A stretch of 64,000 bases of DNA, from positions 868,001 through 932,000 of the forward strand of contig CM074762.1 in NCBI GenBank assembly GCA_037355855.1, in the 5' to 3' direction. The position numbers and the translations under genes were made by a program. Of this stretch, positions 33,801 to 44,148 are shown one piece after another (position 1 is the stretch's first letter; each line of letters opens with the position of its first letter). Source of the stretch: Pseudo-nitzschia pungens (lineage: Eukaryota; Bacillariophyta; Bacillariophyceae; Bacillariales; Bacillariaceae). The notes under the pieces were generated by a model. The model saw nothing but the letters and a program-made list of their open reading frames with translations. It was not told where the DNA came from and did not search any database.

Positions 33801-35375
33801 CTATGCCCGTCCCTTTGCGTGCTTCCATCGTTTCTCGCGCTTTCCGGTCGGAGACTCGATTCTCCCGATGATTGCTCCTCCCAGCGTCGTCGTCGTTGTT
33901 TCGGGTTCCGGCTGGGTTCCGAGTTGGTGTAGGTGCCCACCCCTTGGATGCACGGCGTCGCGGCAAAGGCCACCACGGCACAGGCGCAAGGGGAAACTGC
34001 AGCACTCCTGGCTCGTCGCGCAAGCACCGTACTTCGGGGCACACAATGTGGACACAATGGTGTTGCGGATAGTGCTCGATGAGGCTTCCGAACAGGAAAG
34101 GGTCACAGCAATGTAGAAACCCTCGGTGTTGCGTTCTGCCGGTTGGCAGTCGCAGCTGACCGTGGAAAAACCGCCGCGGGATTCTTCTTGTGCCTTTGAC
34201 CACAGGCACTGGTCGAATGCTTCGCTGTTGTCCTGCAGGCCGGCGCCAGTGGACTCTGACGGACAATCGCTCGGTGGATTGGAGGGTTCTTCCGATGCTT
34301 CGGTGGGAGTCGATGTGGGATCGCGCGAGGGAGGGACGCTCTGTGGATTGGAGGATTCTTCCGATGCTTCGGTGGGACTGAGTGAAGGAACGGCGCTCGC
34401 TGGAACCACTGTCTTTGGCAGCGAAGTGAGGAGTCCGTCCAGAACGTGAACGATGCCGTTGTTGGCCAAGAGGTTGCTCTCCACGATGAGGGAGCCGTTG
34501 ATTCGCAGCGTGCGCTTGTCCTGGTTCACCTCCACTATCAGGGCTTGTCCAGCAACAGAAACCACCTCGGGACGCAGCAGCAGGTCCCTGCCGGTGAGGA
34601 TTCCGGGAACAACGTGCCAGCCCATTCCATCCCAGGCCCCGGCCGGCATGGAGTAATCCGAAAAGGCCTCGTTTGTGGGTGCAAACACGGTGTAGGGTTC
34701 CTCTGAAACCGAGGAGATGGCAGCCCTAAACTCGGCGTGCTTATGGCCGAGGTCCAAGAAGGTGGAGAATCGAGCGGGATCGGATTGCAGCACGTCCTCG
34801 ATGTCGCTGTCGAACCACCGCGGTATCAAAACATTTTGCAATGGATATATCACTCCGTTGGAAGCCGTCACAAGGTCCGGCAACAGTGTCGGACCGCCAT
34901 CGACGACGATCGGGCCATCGGAGATCTCGAACTCAATCAGCTCGTCGGTGAAGGTTTCGAGGACGATTGAGCCACCGCTAGCTGCCGCGATGCCGTTTGC
35001 ATCGAATGGCTGGTTACGAAATAGGTGGTGCTTCAAAAAATAGAGAATGTGGAGGTCCCATCCCTCGTCCGTGAGAAAGTGCACCACGATTTTGGTGCGG
35101 ACGTCCAGAAAAGCCTCGTTGACGGGGGCTAGTAGCGTGCGGTTCTTCTTGGAATTCTCAAAGAGTCCCTCCGCCCCGGCGAGCTCGACGAGATACGCCA
35201 GGAGGGCAAAGCGTTCGTTTTCTCTCACGCTGTCCAGAAGGTTAAGACCACCTTCCCTCATGCGGTCCGAGAGGCCGGCATCGGGATCGGAGCCTACGAC
35301 TCGCGGGGTGACTTTCAAAACAGCGAAAGTCGCCGCGAGAAGTGCGAGCTTGGACCACGAGAGAAGCAACCACAT
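33801..35375 (-). CDS. Secreted two-domain fasciclin (FAS1) protein with C-terminal Cys module (524 aa)
   Basis: A single uninterrupted exon from the ATG at 35375. The signal peptide is MWLLLSWSKLALLAATFAV. Two FAS1 domains are visible, at about residues 45-185 (TLLAPVNEAF; GVIYPLQNVLIP) and 190-315 (YTVFAPTNEAF; NNGIVHVLDGLL). A linker with a duplicated segment (PTEASEESSNPQS, PTEASEEPSNPPS) leads to the shared Cys module (QCLWSKAQEE, CDC, CAPKYGACATSQECC, CRGGLCR) and a basic tail. FAS1 domains mediate adhesion in many eukaryotes. In this window the fasciclin protein shares its terminal module with two proteases and a Cys-rich protein, suggesting one common destination or partner. Confidence 0.88.
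   Translation of the reverse strand: MWLLLSWSKLALLAATFAVLKVTPRVVGSDPDAGLSDRMREGGLNLLDSVRENERFALLAYLVELAGAEGLFENSKKNRTLLAPVNEAFLDVRTKIVVHFLTDEGWDLHILYFLKHHLFRNQPFDANGIAAASGGSIVLETFTDELIEFEISDGPIVVDGGPTLLPDLVTASNGVIYPLQNVLIPRWFDSDIEDVLQSDPARFSTFLDLGHKHAEFRAAISSVSEEPYTVFAPTNEAFSDYSMPAGAWDGMGWHVVPGILTGRDLLLRPEVVSVAGQALIVEVNQDKRTLRINGSLIVESNLLANNGIVHVLDGLLTSLPKTVVPASAVPSLSPTEASEESSNPQSVPPSRDPTSTPTEASEEPSNPPSDCPSESTGAGLQDNSEAFDQCLWSKAQEESRGGFSTVSCDCQPAERNTEGFYIAVTLSCSEASSSTIRNTIVSTLCAPKYGACATSQECCSFPLRLCRGGLCRDAVHPRGGHLHQLGTQPEPETTTTTLGGAIIGRIESPTGKREKRWKHAKGRA
33960..34222 (-). other. Shared C-terminal Cys module, copy C (fasciclin protein)
   Basis: QCLWSKAQEESRGGFSTVSC, CDCQP, then CAPKYGACATSQECC and CRGGLCR. 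Closest by eye to the protease 2 copy in the GxxFST segment. Confidence 0.8.
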
Positions 35376-35999
35376 TGTGTTCGATCAAAGACGTAGGTGA
35401 TCGTGTTTTTTGAGTACTCGAAACGACGAGAACAGGGAATAAACCAACAATGAATCGATGATGGACTGTGCTGGATAGATTTGTCTTTGTACTACGCAGA
35501 GGCAGGAGAGCTTGCAATGGGATGGGCAGAAACAATGTTAGATTTCGACTTGGGTTTACAAGTCGCATTGTGAGCGAGATCCCGGGAGACAGATGGAACC
35601 CAAGAGCTTGCCACAGCTCGCTTGTACCGACGCTTTCGATGGATTGATTGTTTCACACATTCATTCATTCCCATCAATTGCCGTTGGCGTGTCTTCTTCC
35701 GTTCCTTCTAACGGTGGAATCCATCGCCGAATGGTTCGTGGTGTGCGAGGTTACCATTGTATGTGGTTGGATACTCTAGTTTTGTGTTTGCTCGTTCTGC
35801 GATGGATTTCAGTTTCAAATTCCCCAACTCTGCTCATCGGGATCGTACAGGGTTTTGGTGCAACCTTGTATCCAGGATTTGCGCACAAAGAACCGTATTC
35901 AATACCGCACACGAGAGGATACCATTTTTTGGCTTCGCAAGATACACAAGATGCCTGGTCGCATAACGGAACCAAAAAAGTATCACGAGTGAGTGGGTC
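35376..35999. other. Spacer upstream of the fasciclin gene, left of the MITE
   Basis: Only unsupported small frames are present. A 143-residue frame at 35593-36024 (+) runs into the MITE terminal repeat and shows no domain. Confidence 0.55.
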
Positions 36000-36007
36000 G
36001 GTCGAAT
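36000..36007. repeat. Target-site duplication, left copy (GGTCGAAT)
   Basis: Identical to 36743-36750 on the other side of the element. Confidence 0.9.
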
Positions 36008-36742
36008 CAGGGGTCATAATATAAGAAGGGGTACGCCACGACGTCTGTCCGTCGTCCGTGTTCGACGTACAAATACTAGTAAAAAAAAAATGGCACTCCA
36101 TATTCCATGTGTGGTCCAATTTAGAAAAATTTCCCTCAGTCAATTTTTTTCTTCTCATAATTTACTGCATATCACTAGTAAAAGTGTACCTGATAAAGCA
36201 ACTTACCAAGTACACTTCCAATCACTCTCCAACTTTTAAATTCGATATGCAGCTCACGTATATAGTTGAGAGTCAAGTAGTAAGTACCTTTTTCAGTTTA
36301 CATCCATCTGCTGTCTGATATTGCTGATTCAAACTACCAGTGATCTGTGCCTTCCACCTGGAATATAAAATACAAAATCGGATCGTCCGTCCGTCATCCG
36401 TTTTATTTTTATTCAATTAAAAGCTTCCACTTGGAACCAAAATTTGGACCATCCATCCGAATAACTTACTTTATCTTCCATCCATCTAGAGTGAAAAGCA
36501 GTTACATATTCATGATCCTTGTAAAAAATTGGGCTAGATACAATATTCAAATATTGTTTTGTTACAATTTTTGATGGAGTTGTTATAGATTGAACTGTAA
36601 TAGTTTTTGTTAGTATTATGCAGTGAAAGTGGAAAAAAAAAATTGAGGTTGAGGGAAATTTTTCTAAATTGGACCACACATGGAATATGAATCACCGATT
36701 TTTAGCGATCGTGGCGTACCCCTTCTTATATTATGACCCCTG
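36008..36742. mobile_element. Non-autonomous hAT-type element (735-bp MITE)
   Basis: Perfect 34-bp terminal inverted repeats at 36008-36041 and 36709-36742 start CAGGGGTC and end GACCCCTG. They are flanked by an exact 8-bp duplication GGTCGAAT at 36000-36007 and 36743-36750. CAGGG termini with 8-bp target duplications are the hAT superfamily hallmark. A second, subterminal inverted repeat of about 45 bp (36096-36140 against 36644-36690, sharing TCCATGTGTGGTCCAATT) makes the ends fold back further. No transposase is encoded; inner frames are short and A/T-rich. The intact TIRs and duplication suggest a relatively recent insertion. Confidence 0.9.
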
Positions 36743-36750
36743 GGTCGAAT
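36743..36750. repeat. Target-site duplication, right copy (GGTCGAAT)
   Basis: Identical to 36000-36007. Confidence 0.9.
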
Positions 36751-37062
36751 GCCGTACAAGAATAGTTTTGATTTTGAGTTGATTTCGTAATATGATAAAT
36801 TGTTATCATTAAGCTAAGTGTGTTGTGTCTTTCCTTGAATATACATTAGTGAACCCCACGTTTGTTGATGTCCCCTATCTCACTATATAATAGTATTCTT
36901 ACCAATGTTTTACAACATAGTATACATTTTTGCTTGCTTGCTTGATTGTTGCCACCTTTGTGATGGCAACTATGTAGTGCTTGTGTGCGCGTGTGAATGT
37001 TCGTTTTGTCGATTAGCGTGCGCATAGCTCGTTGGTTTTGGTTCGCATCGTCGTCGCCCAGC
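36751..37062. other. Spacer between the MITE and the 3' end of protease 2
   Basis: Nothing recognisable; presumably the 3' UTR of protease 2 and short spacer. Confidence 0.5.
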
Positions 37063-39000
37063 TTACCTGCCGCGGAGGTTCTTTCCCGAGGTCCGTCCCT
37101 GCCGTCCCGCGGAACCCCCCACGCTTGTGCCTCCCAGCCGGTTTGAATCGCTTCTGGTGCTGGTCGCGGACGAGGCGCTGGATCGGCATCGTCCCGCGCT
37201 ACACCTCCGTCCACTGCAGCAGTCACCGGAGGACGAGCAGCTTTCGTTGTGCGATGCACAGGACGAACCGTCCTCACGAAAACAGGTCAGCTCGATGGCA
37301 CCCGACCCATCGCTGGGCGCGCACTCGCAGGTGGTTGAAAAGGAGGCACCCAGTGACGATTCGATTTTCTTCTGGAACAGGCAGGTTTCCATTTCCTCCG
37401 ATACGAGGTTGGTGACGTCCAGTGCGTCTTCGTTGGACTCCTCGCCAACGTTGCCAATTGTGACGACGGTACCGCCGCAGTTGCCGGTCGCCTTTCTGTT
37501 GTCCACCACAAATTGTGTGGCTTGCTCATTGGTGAACTCGGCAGTTCCACTGGCAATCTGTGTCTCGGTGCATCCATCGTAAAGCGCGGAAATCTTCCAG
37601 GATCCGTTTCCCCTGTCGGAGACGAGGCCGTTGCCCCGCGAGTCGTACACCTCAAAGATGTATTCTCCGGGAGCCAGGAAGACGGACTCTTGGTGTCTTC
37701 CGCTGCGGGTGGGAATGTATTGCGGACCAGCGTAGAGCGCGTCCGACGATTTCTTGGAGGTCACCGCAAACGTTGTGTGCTCAGGATAAAAGTCGTGGGA
37801 AAAGTCGACTACAACCTCGACAGCTTGGGGATCGCAATCATTGTTGGTGCTGGAGGTTTGACACGCGAACGGGGGATTGGCCGAAAGCAAACAGATCTGT
37901 TTCTGCACCCAGTCCGAAACCTCCGACATCCTTGCGTGTCCATCGGGGATCAGATCGGCCTCGCACCCGGAACCAAAGGAGATGACCCCCATTAGCGTGG
38001 TTCCTGTAGCATCCGTGAGTGGACCACCACTGTCTCCAAGGCAAGTTGCCGTCCTTCCACCAGAGGGATCCGTGCACATGACTTCCTGGCTCTTGAGCAC
38101 GTTGTTGAACTTGATTCCCCTTCCGAAACACTCATCGTTGCTGATGTAGGTGACGTCTGCTTCTCGCAGGAAGTCCGAAACTACCCCGGTCTCTGTCAGA
38201 CCGTACCCGAATGCCTTGAGCTGTTGATTGTTTCTGGGGGAGTTGGAGTTGGTGTTGATGGAGATGGTTTTTGCGGCATCTGTGCTCTTGAGTGGTGTGT
38301 TCAATCTCATTACCAGAATGTCGTAGTTGAGATTCTGTCGGTTTGTGGACCATCCCGGGTGTCGGACCTGTTGGTTGATGGGCACCAACTTTGTGTAATC
38401 GCCGGTGGATTCGTCCAGGATCTGTAAACCATGGTTGAATGCCCCCTGACAGTGACTGTTGCATGAGAAACAGTCAGAGCCGAGGAAGCAGAAAGCAATG
38501 ACGGAACAGAACCAACAACGAGATTTGAGAATCAAGATCGAATCCAAAGCCACAGACGAAATGCATCGCATCAAAACGCAATGCACCCTTTTGGATCGCG
38601 AGCCAATGACTATATTGTCTTGCCATGGCATGATTGGCAATCCAATAGGCATGCGTTATTCGCAATCCAGTCCAGTCCAGTCCAGTCCGGTCCGATTCAT
38701 TAATACATTCATCACAACTTACGCAGCGCTGATGGCGATATCGGGCCAGATCAGTGTGGCCCCGCAAAGGACCTCATTGGTAAAGAAGTAAGAGTCATAC
38801 CCGGCCCGGGCAAAGAATGGCCGATCGGACGGGACGGCCCGTTCCCCATTGACTATTCGCGGTTGCTTGGCCGGGAGGAGGGGGCGACCTTCCATTGCCA
38901 GCGAGGGATCCTCCAGCATGTCCAGCTGGGAAGCAACGCCCGAAACACATAGAAAAAACGCCGATATGGAGAGAAGAGGCATCCTTGAACGGGCGGCCAT
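37063..39000 (-). CDS. Secreted S1 serine protease 2 with C-terminal Cys module (2 exons, about 556 aa)
   Basis: Exons 39000-38723 and 38455-37063 join in phase (donor GTAAGT, acceptor CAACAG), creating the active-site His motif AISAAHCQG across the junction. The signal peptide is MAARSRMPLLSISAFFLCVS. The activation site is PR|IVNGERAVP. The other triad members are LNYDILVMRL and CLGDSGGPL. The position equivalent to trypsin Asp189 is Ala, so trypsin-like specificity is not expected. After the protease domain follow the beta-rich segment shared with protease 1 (FSHDFYPEHTT, AGPQYIPTRSG, YIFEVYDSRGNGLV) and the Cys module (CECAPSDGSG, CASHNESCSSSGDCC, RRCSAGRC), then a Ser/Gly/Arg tail. The terminal codons read GGCAG|GTAAGC, a perfect donor, so a further short exon cannot be excluded. 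The intron contains CAGTC repeats. Confidence 0.87.
37180..37396 (-). other. Shared C-terminal Cys module, copy D (protease 2)
   Basis: METCLFQKK, GASFSTTCECAP, a spaced Cys, CASHNESCSSSGDCC, then RRCSAGRCR. This is the most compact copy. Confidence 0.8.
38660..38692. repeat. (CAGTC)n microsatellite in the protease 2 intron
   Basis: About five CAGTC units, then CCGGTCC, lie inside the only intron. Confidence 0.85.
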
Positions 39001-41090
39001 TGTCTGTTGAATTGCGTTGGAAGCTGCTTGAGTTGGACTCGCACTTTATTGGGGGCTGCGATGGATATGCTGCTGACTTTGGAGGAAGACACGGCAATTT
39101 GTGGTCGATTTGGCGACTTGGAACTTGGATGCACCGCGATCCCATCGAAGCTGCGATCCGTTTTGGCCAAATGACAAGAAGCTATTTGGTCGCAAATAAT
39201 AGTGATGGGAGTAGCAAATTGTCAGGCGTGAAAAAAAATGATCGGCGGATTTGGTAAGACTTACGGCATTCTTGTATCTTCCATACATTGCAACCGACGG
39301 GGTATGGAGTAAATCTTACTACTGCGTGCTACGAAATTTTAAAATTCTGGCGATTTTTGTTCGTCATTGCTATCGAGAGGGAGGAGCACATGTGTGTTTC
39401 AGTAGGGGAAGTACAGGGATTGTACTGCAACTCCTGTTGGATAAAATCGGTCCCCTGATTGGGGTTATTGCTAATTTACGAGTCTTACAAAGAAATCCAA
39501 CAGAATCAAACCATCCGTTGTGGTCGCGGCCACGTATTACGTCATTTTGGGGCATAAACGTTTTGAATATGGTACGTTGACCTTTTTTCGCTTATTCGGC
39601 AAAAAGATAATTATGCCGATTAGAAACAAGAATGTGTGGTTGGTAGGAATTTTCCGATGATTCGCAAAAAGAAAATTTATGTGCATCGTTTTCACAGTGC
39701 GCGCTAAAACAAATTGGATGCGTCGGGGTCTGTATCGAACGAATGATCGTGAGATGCAATAAGATTACTATGCGGTGCACTCTTTCCCACGGACAGTATT
39801 AGATCCCAACTCCGACCACAAATGCTAGTACCGTACCGGTAGCTGGAAGCATTGGTCACGTCCGGAGAATCAGATTAAGTTAATTCAGAACTACATTTTT
39901 TTCAAGCCATCTACGGTACGGTAATACTACTACTATTAGTACTAATCTTACTACTAGTACTAGTAACGCATACCGTTATCCACTACCTTTACAAGTAATA
40001 CTTTTCGAAGAATTAGAACAAGACATTGCTTTTGTGGTGTAGTACTAGTAATACTACAGTAGTTGCTGCTTCTTTCCAATCCAAGTGCTGGTGCTGGTGG
40101 TTCTTCCTCATCTTCCAACAAGAGGCCAGGCGCATCGTCAGTCCTGCTAGTACTAGTTGTACTAGTAGTAGTAGTAGTAGTAGTAGTACTAGCCCACTAG
40201 CAATAGTACTACTGCAAGTACTAGTAGTACTACTACTAGTAGGTGGCTCTTGGTGCTTTCCAAGTGATTGGTGTTCAGTACTTCTGCTAGTAGTAGTACT
40301 AGTAGTACTTCACTAGCTAGCTAGCTAGTACTAGTACTAGGCATGATTCCGAGCAGGGAGGCGGAAAAGAGGACGAGTGATGCTGGTGACTTGTTGCAAT
40401 ATTCAGGTAATCCTGAGGTTTTGAGTTTTTCTTCTTTGGATTTTGAGTGTTGGGCCTCCTGTTCCTCAGCAGCATATTTCTTTGTTGTTTCTTTCTTTGC
40501 TCCACCATTTGGGGGTGGTAATCGACCCTCACAATACTACTAGTCTCCTGCCATATCATGCTAATGATTGCTGCTGGACTAGTAGTACGACCTCTAATAC
40601 TACTAGTAGTAGTACTACTAGTAGTACTAGTGGTGGTGGTGGTAGTGGTGGTAGTACTACTACTAGTAGCACTAGATCGAGACAACGCCGTCAAAGCCAG
40701 CAGTGCTGCAATAGTCAGATAGAGCGATGTCAATCATCGCCTTCTCAATCGGCATTACCATCGTTCCTAAAATATTACTAGTATTGGTGCGACTACTTCT
40801 TGTTGCAGTACCGCACTAAGAAGGATTGAAAAAGTGAGGAAAAGACCACCAGTATGGATCAGCAGCAGTGTCGTACGACGTACTACTCTACTAAAATCTA
40901 CTTCTACTACTAGTTCTTACAGATATATCCGGCCTCCTGCTGGCATCTTCTTACTACTAGTAGAGATCGGCATCTACGACTACTAGGAAGGCACTATACT
41001 AGAATCCTACTAGTAGTAGCATTTTACAGAAGTGGCTCGACTTAGTGAGGTGAATCAATCTCAAAACGAGCGAGATTGTCTTTACCACCA
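39001..41090. other. 2.1-kb spacer, largely ACTAGT/TAG simple sequence
   Basis: 39001-39900 is ordinary A/T-rich spacer (5' flank of protease 2). From about 39910 the sequence is dominated by TAC/GTA and CTAG words. No gene is supported. Confidence 0.6.
39910..41020. repeat. Cryptic simple-sequence region rich in CTAG and TAGTAC
   Basis: Blocks of TAGTAGTAG, ACTAGTACT and (GCTA)n recur irregularly, densest at 40140-40340 and 40580-40680, with unique stretches between. It translates to Ser/Thr- or Val/Leu-rich frames without a credible start. Confidence 0.75.
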
Positions 41091-42686
41091 TCATGGTACT
41101 TCTTCGCCTGCATCCGCTGAATCGACGTGGTGGCCTGCCGGGGGGACGAACCGCAACAAATCCCTCACAGCATTTTTTGCGAGGGCTTCGTCCACGAATG
41201 GCTGACCATTCTTGTACATCAACCGATGGAGCGGATTCTTGCTGCTGGCAACGGCAAACGAATGCGCCAATGGCAAAGTATGACCAAAAACGCCATTGTG
41301 GGACAGGCTGCGTTTCAGTTCCCCCGACGAATAACACGATTTATCGACCCGGGTCATGTCGTTCTCACTATCCACGAATTCGGCTAACGAATTTGGCGGT
41401 GATCCCAGCTTGTGACGATTGAGTTGCCAGTACAATCCCGAAATTTGGGGACGAAAGTCGATGAACACCTTGCTCCAGCCAAGGGAATCGAGACTCCGAG
41501 CCATTTCGGCAACGGTGGGAGGATCGCTGGTCGCGGGCTCGGGAGCGATATTGTCGCCGTCCGTTGTTCTCGGGGTATCGAACTGAAGGAGCGAAAAACG
41601 ACTTGCACTACCCTCTTTGGGACTTGTCCGCACCATAACCTGGTCATTGGTCTCTCGCTCTTCTTCGATTCGGGGAAGGAGGATATGAGGCGAGCGTTCT
41701 GATACTGCACCTTGCGAGAATCTCGAAGATGAATCCTGTGGGTTCGAATCATCAGTGTCGTCGTCGTCGTCTACCAGAAATGCAGCGGTAGCCGTTGGAA
41801 CTACAATGTCGGTATAAAAAGCGCTCGCGTAAGCGATTCGTCTCGAAAATCGCGAGAGCGGTTGGATAAAGTTGGGATCGAGACACAGTTCTGCAATGAT
41901 GTCATTGTACTTCGACTGGTTCGTTTCTTGGCTCTTCGAATCGGTCTTTGGGTCCCTCTTCACAAGAAAGCTTCCAGAATTCTTTTTTTTGACACGTCCA
42001 CACCGAAACAAATCGCGCCCGGATTGTCCAAGACCGATAGCCACCGCTGCTTCCAAGCATCTAGGACCATGGGAAAATTTTTTCATTCCGAGGTGAGGAG
42101 TTGCTATTGTGACAAATAATTGGGGAATGATTTGTAGTTCGATGCAGGGACTCTCAGATCCTTTTTCGATTTGTACGCTCCAGTCGAGGTATCGCAATGC
42201 AAATCTTGCGTACAAGCCGCCCAAGCTGAAGCCAATGATGGATAGGGTAATGGTTGTGTTTTTGGCGTCGTCCTCCGATGACGATCGATCGCGGACGACA
42301 TTGGTCGCGACGGATCGGACGACGTCGTTGATTTCGTTGGCGAAGCGACGGCCCCCCTGTTCGATTCCGTCCAGCGAATTCTTTTCGTTGCACTCTGCGG
42401 AGTGGACATGCAGCGTGGAATTCACTGTGTCGGACGACGAACGATACTCGCGTTCTAGTGCTTTCTTGACGTATCCAAGCTCTTTGCGATTCCCTAATAT
42501 CCCGTGTTTGAGTATGACGATGTGGTGGGTGATTCTGCTGTTTTCTTTACGCTTGCGGCAGTCATCGGTCTCGGATTCGTCTTTCACACGGACAGCATCC
42601 GTGGAATGACTGTCAGAATCGAATGGCGTAATGGTTGCAGCTGGATGTTTCCATGCAGCGAAAAGTTGTTGGAAAGTATTTTTCAT
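41091..42686 (-). CDS. DUF676-family serine esterase/lipase (531 aa)
   Basis: A single exon from the ATG at 42686. The alpha/beta-hydrolase features of the DUF676/ROG1-like family are present: an oxyanion-region HGILGN near residue 60, the nucleophile elbow GFSLGGLYAR near 165 and a conserved FVTIATPHLG segment. The acid-residue region is FYTDIVVPTATAAF near 295, and a His in GHTLPLAHSFA near 485 may complete the triad. Between about 300 and 400 lies an acidic, low-complexity insertion (DDDDDTDDSN). No signal peptide or transmembrane helix is evident, so the product is probably cytosolic or associated with lipid bodies. Members act on acylglycerols or phospholipids; the substrate here is unknown. 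Two GTAAGGTTAC motifs lie about 240 bp upstream. Confidence 0.85.
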   Translation of the reverse strand: MKNTFQQLFAAWKHPAATITPFDSDSHSTDAVRVKDESETDDCRKRKENSRITHHIVILKHGILGNRKELGYVKKALEREYRSSSDTVNSTLHVHSAECNEKNSLDGIEQGGRRFANEINDVVRSVATNVVRDRSSSEDDAKNTTITLSIIGFSLGGLYARFALRYLDWSVQIEKGSESPCIELQIIPQLFVTIATPHLGMKKFSHGPRCLEAAVAIGLGQSGRDLFRCGRVKKKNSGSFLVKRDPKTDSKSQETNQSKYNDIIAELCLDPNFIQPLSRFSRRIAYASAFYTDIVVPTATAAFLVDDDDDTDDSNPQDSSSRFSQGAVSERSPHILLPRIEEERETNDQVMVRTSPKEGSASRFSLLQFDTPRTTDGDNIAPEPATSDPPTVAEMARSLDSLGWSKVFIDFRPQISGLYWQLNRHKLGSPPNSLAEFVDSENDMTRVDKSCYSSGELKRSLSHNGVFGHTLPLAHSFAVASSKNPLHRLMYKNGQPFVDEALAKNAVRDLLRFVPPAGHHVDSADAGEEVP

Positions 42687-44148
42687 GATGGACTCTGGCA
42701 GGTTGTTGTTGTTCTCATTATTATTTTTTTGTGAGGCGTTTTGTATCTTTTACTGCACAGGAAGGGAAACAAGCGTCTGAAGTTCACACAAGTCGAGTCG
42801 TGATCCTAGAGTCATTGTCTCTTGGATACGAGTAAGATATGAATACCAGTATCGTACCATGGTCGCACGAGGAAGATCATTCGGGTTAGGAAAAGTCATA
42901 AGTTTCGAAGTTACTACTTGTAACCTTACTCCGTAAGGTTACTTCGTAAGCCTTACGATGTACCGCCCGTCATAAAACAACAAAGAACATCACTAAATCG
43001 GTAGGTACGTACGAGCAAAACTCGGTGGCACGTTTGTGGCGCAAAAGATTACGACTAACAACCGGTATGGATGTCTTTTTGAACGCTAGTAGGTCGTTCA
43101 CAACTACCGGTACAGTTTTCATACGAGCTACAGTATTTGGAATACCGGTACGAAGTCACATGCAACCATTTGGTTGCACTAGGACGACCACAATTGCATC
43201 TGAAGCATCAAAGGTTTATGTTTTTGGTTGTGAAACAAGGAGTACACGCAGTATCATTCCCAACCATCTGCATAGTATCATGCACTTTGTGTATAATAAT
43301 GAATTATGCCTTGCTGATCCGATCGACAACTGCAACATTGATCATTGATAGAAGCAGTGTCGGTATTGCAAAGGTTTATTTTGATACAACACTTGAATTC
43401 CAACTCGAAAACGCAGTCGTATTTGTCTAGTCAAGTCTTTTCTAGTTTTGTCTTGTCATGTAAGTGGGGTCAAACAGACCTCTTCAATTTTCCCTCTTGA
43501 CTATTAATTCCTTTGAGGTTCAATGAAGATGACACGAAGGAGTACTGTAGCAATCACTTCCTTCGCAACCAACATAGTATCCTCACTGTTCCGGAAAGTG
43601 ACACCGTGCTTACTGAAAATTCAAAGGGGTGGAAAAAGGCTTGCCACAGTCGTGCTTATTTATTGCGCCGTTCGGCCATTGTATTCTGCAAGTCCACCGA
43701 TCGTTGCATTGCGTTGTGTCGCGTTGTGTCGCGTTGCGTTGCGTGGTAATCACGCACAATCATAGCAATTGCCGGTATAGATCCTTTCACGGATCAAACA
43801 TCAAACATCAAACATCAAACAACTCCCTCTGGATTTTCCGTTCGATCTTTGGACGTCGATCAAACAAAACGTTCTGTTATGGAAACAGAGTGAACGATAT
43901 GCCTTGCGATAGACGAGACCAGGGCAGCACTCTCACGAGGCGTCGTCCTAGGTGCACCGCGGTCTCCAAGATGTGAAATTCTTCTGCCTCGATTTTGCAC
44001 GAGTATTAACCATCCATGTGACCGCCCCCCCCCCGCCCGTCCGTCCGTCCATCCCTTGATCTGTCCGCCACTTCCTTGCGCTTGGATGCTTGTCTTTCTC
44101 TTTGGCCGCACCCGCAGCAGCAATCGCTTTGAATCATCATCGATCATA
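42687..44148. other. Spacer between the lipase 5' end and the Beclin-like 3' end
   Basis: No gene is supported. It holds the paired GTAAGGTTAC motif, TACCGGTA-like words near 43104 and 43142, a GCGTTGTGTC repeat near 43710-43745 and three ATCAAAC units near 43793-43820. Confidence 0.6.
42920..42942. promoter_or_regulatory. Inverted pair of GTAAGGTTAC motifs
   Basis: GTAACCTTAC (42920-42929) and GTAAGGTTAC (42933-42942) form a perfect inverted pair separated by TCC, about 235-255 bp upstream of the lipase ATG. The arrangement resembles a dimer site, but no factor is known. Confidence 0.45.

Noticed and set aside
37063..37070. AG|GTAAGC at the end of protease 2 as proof of another exon
   Set aside because: The frame already ends at an in-frame TAA after a complete Cys module and tail. 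No downstream exon could be recognised, so it is noted only as a possibility.
40317..40733. 138-residue Ser/Thr-rich frame with signal-peptide-like start (minus strand)
   Set aside because: The start is TTG preceded by an in-frame stop, and the residues come from the TAGTAC simple sequence.
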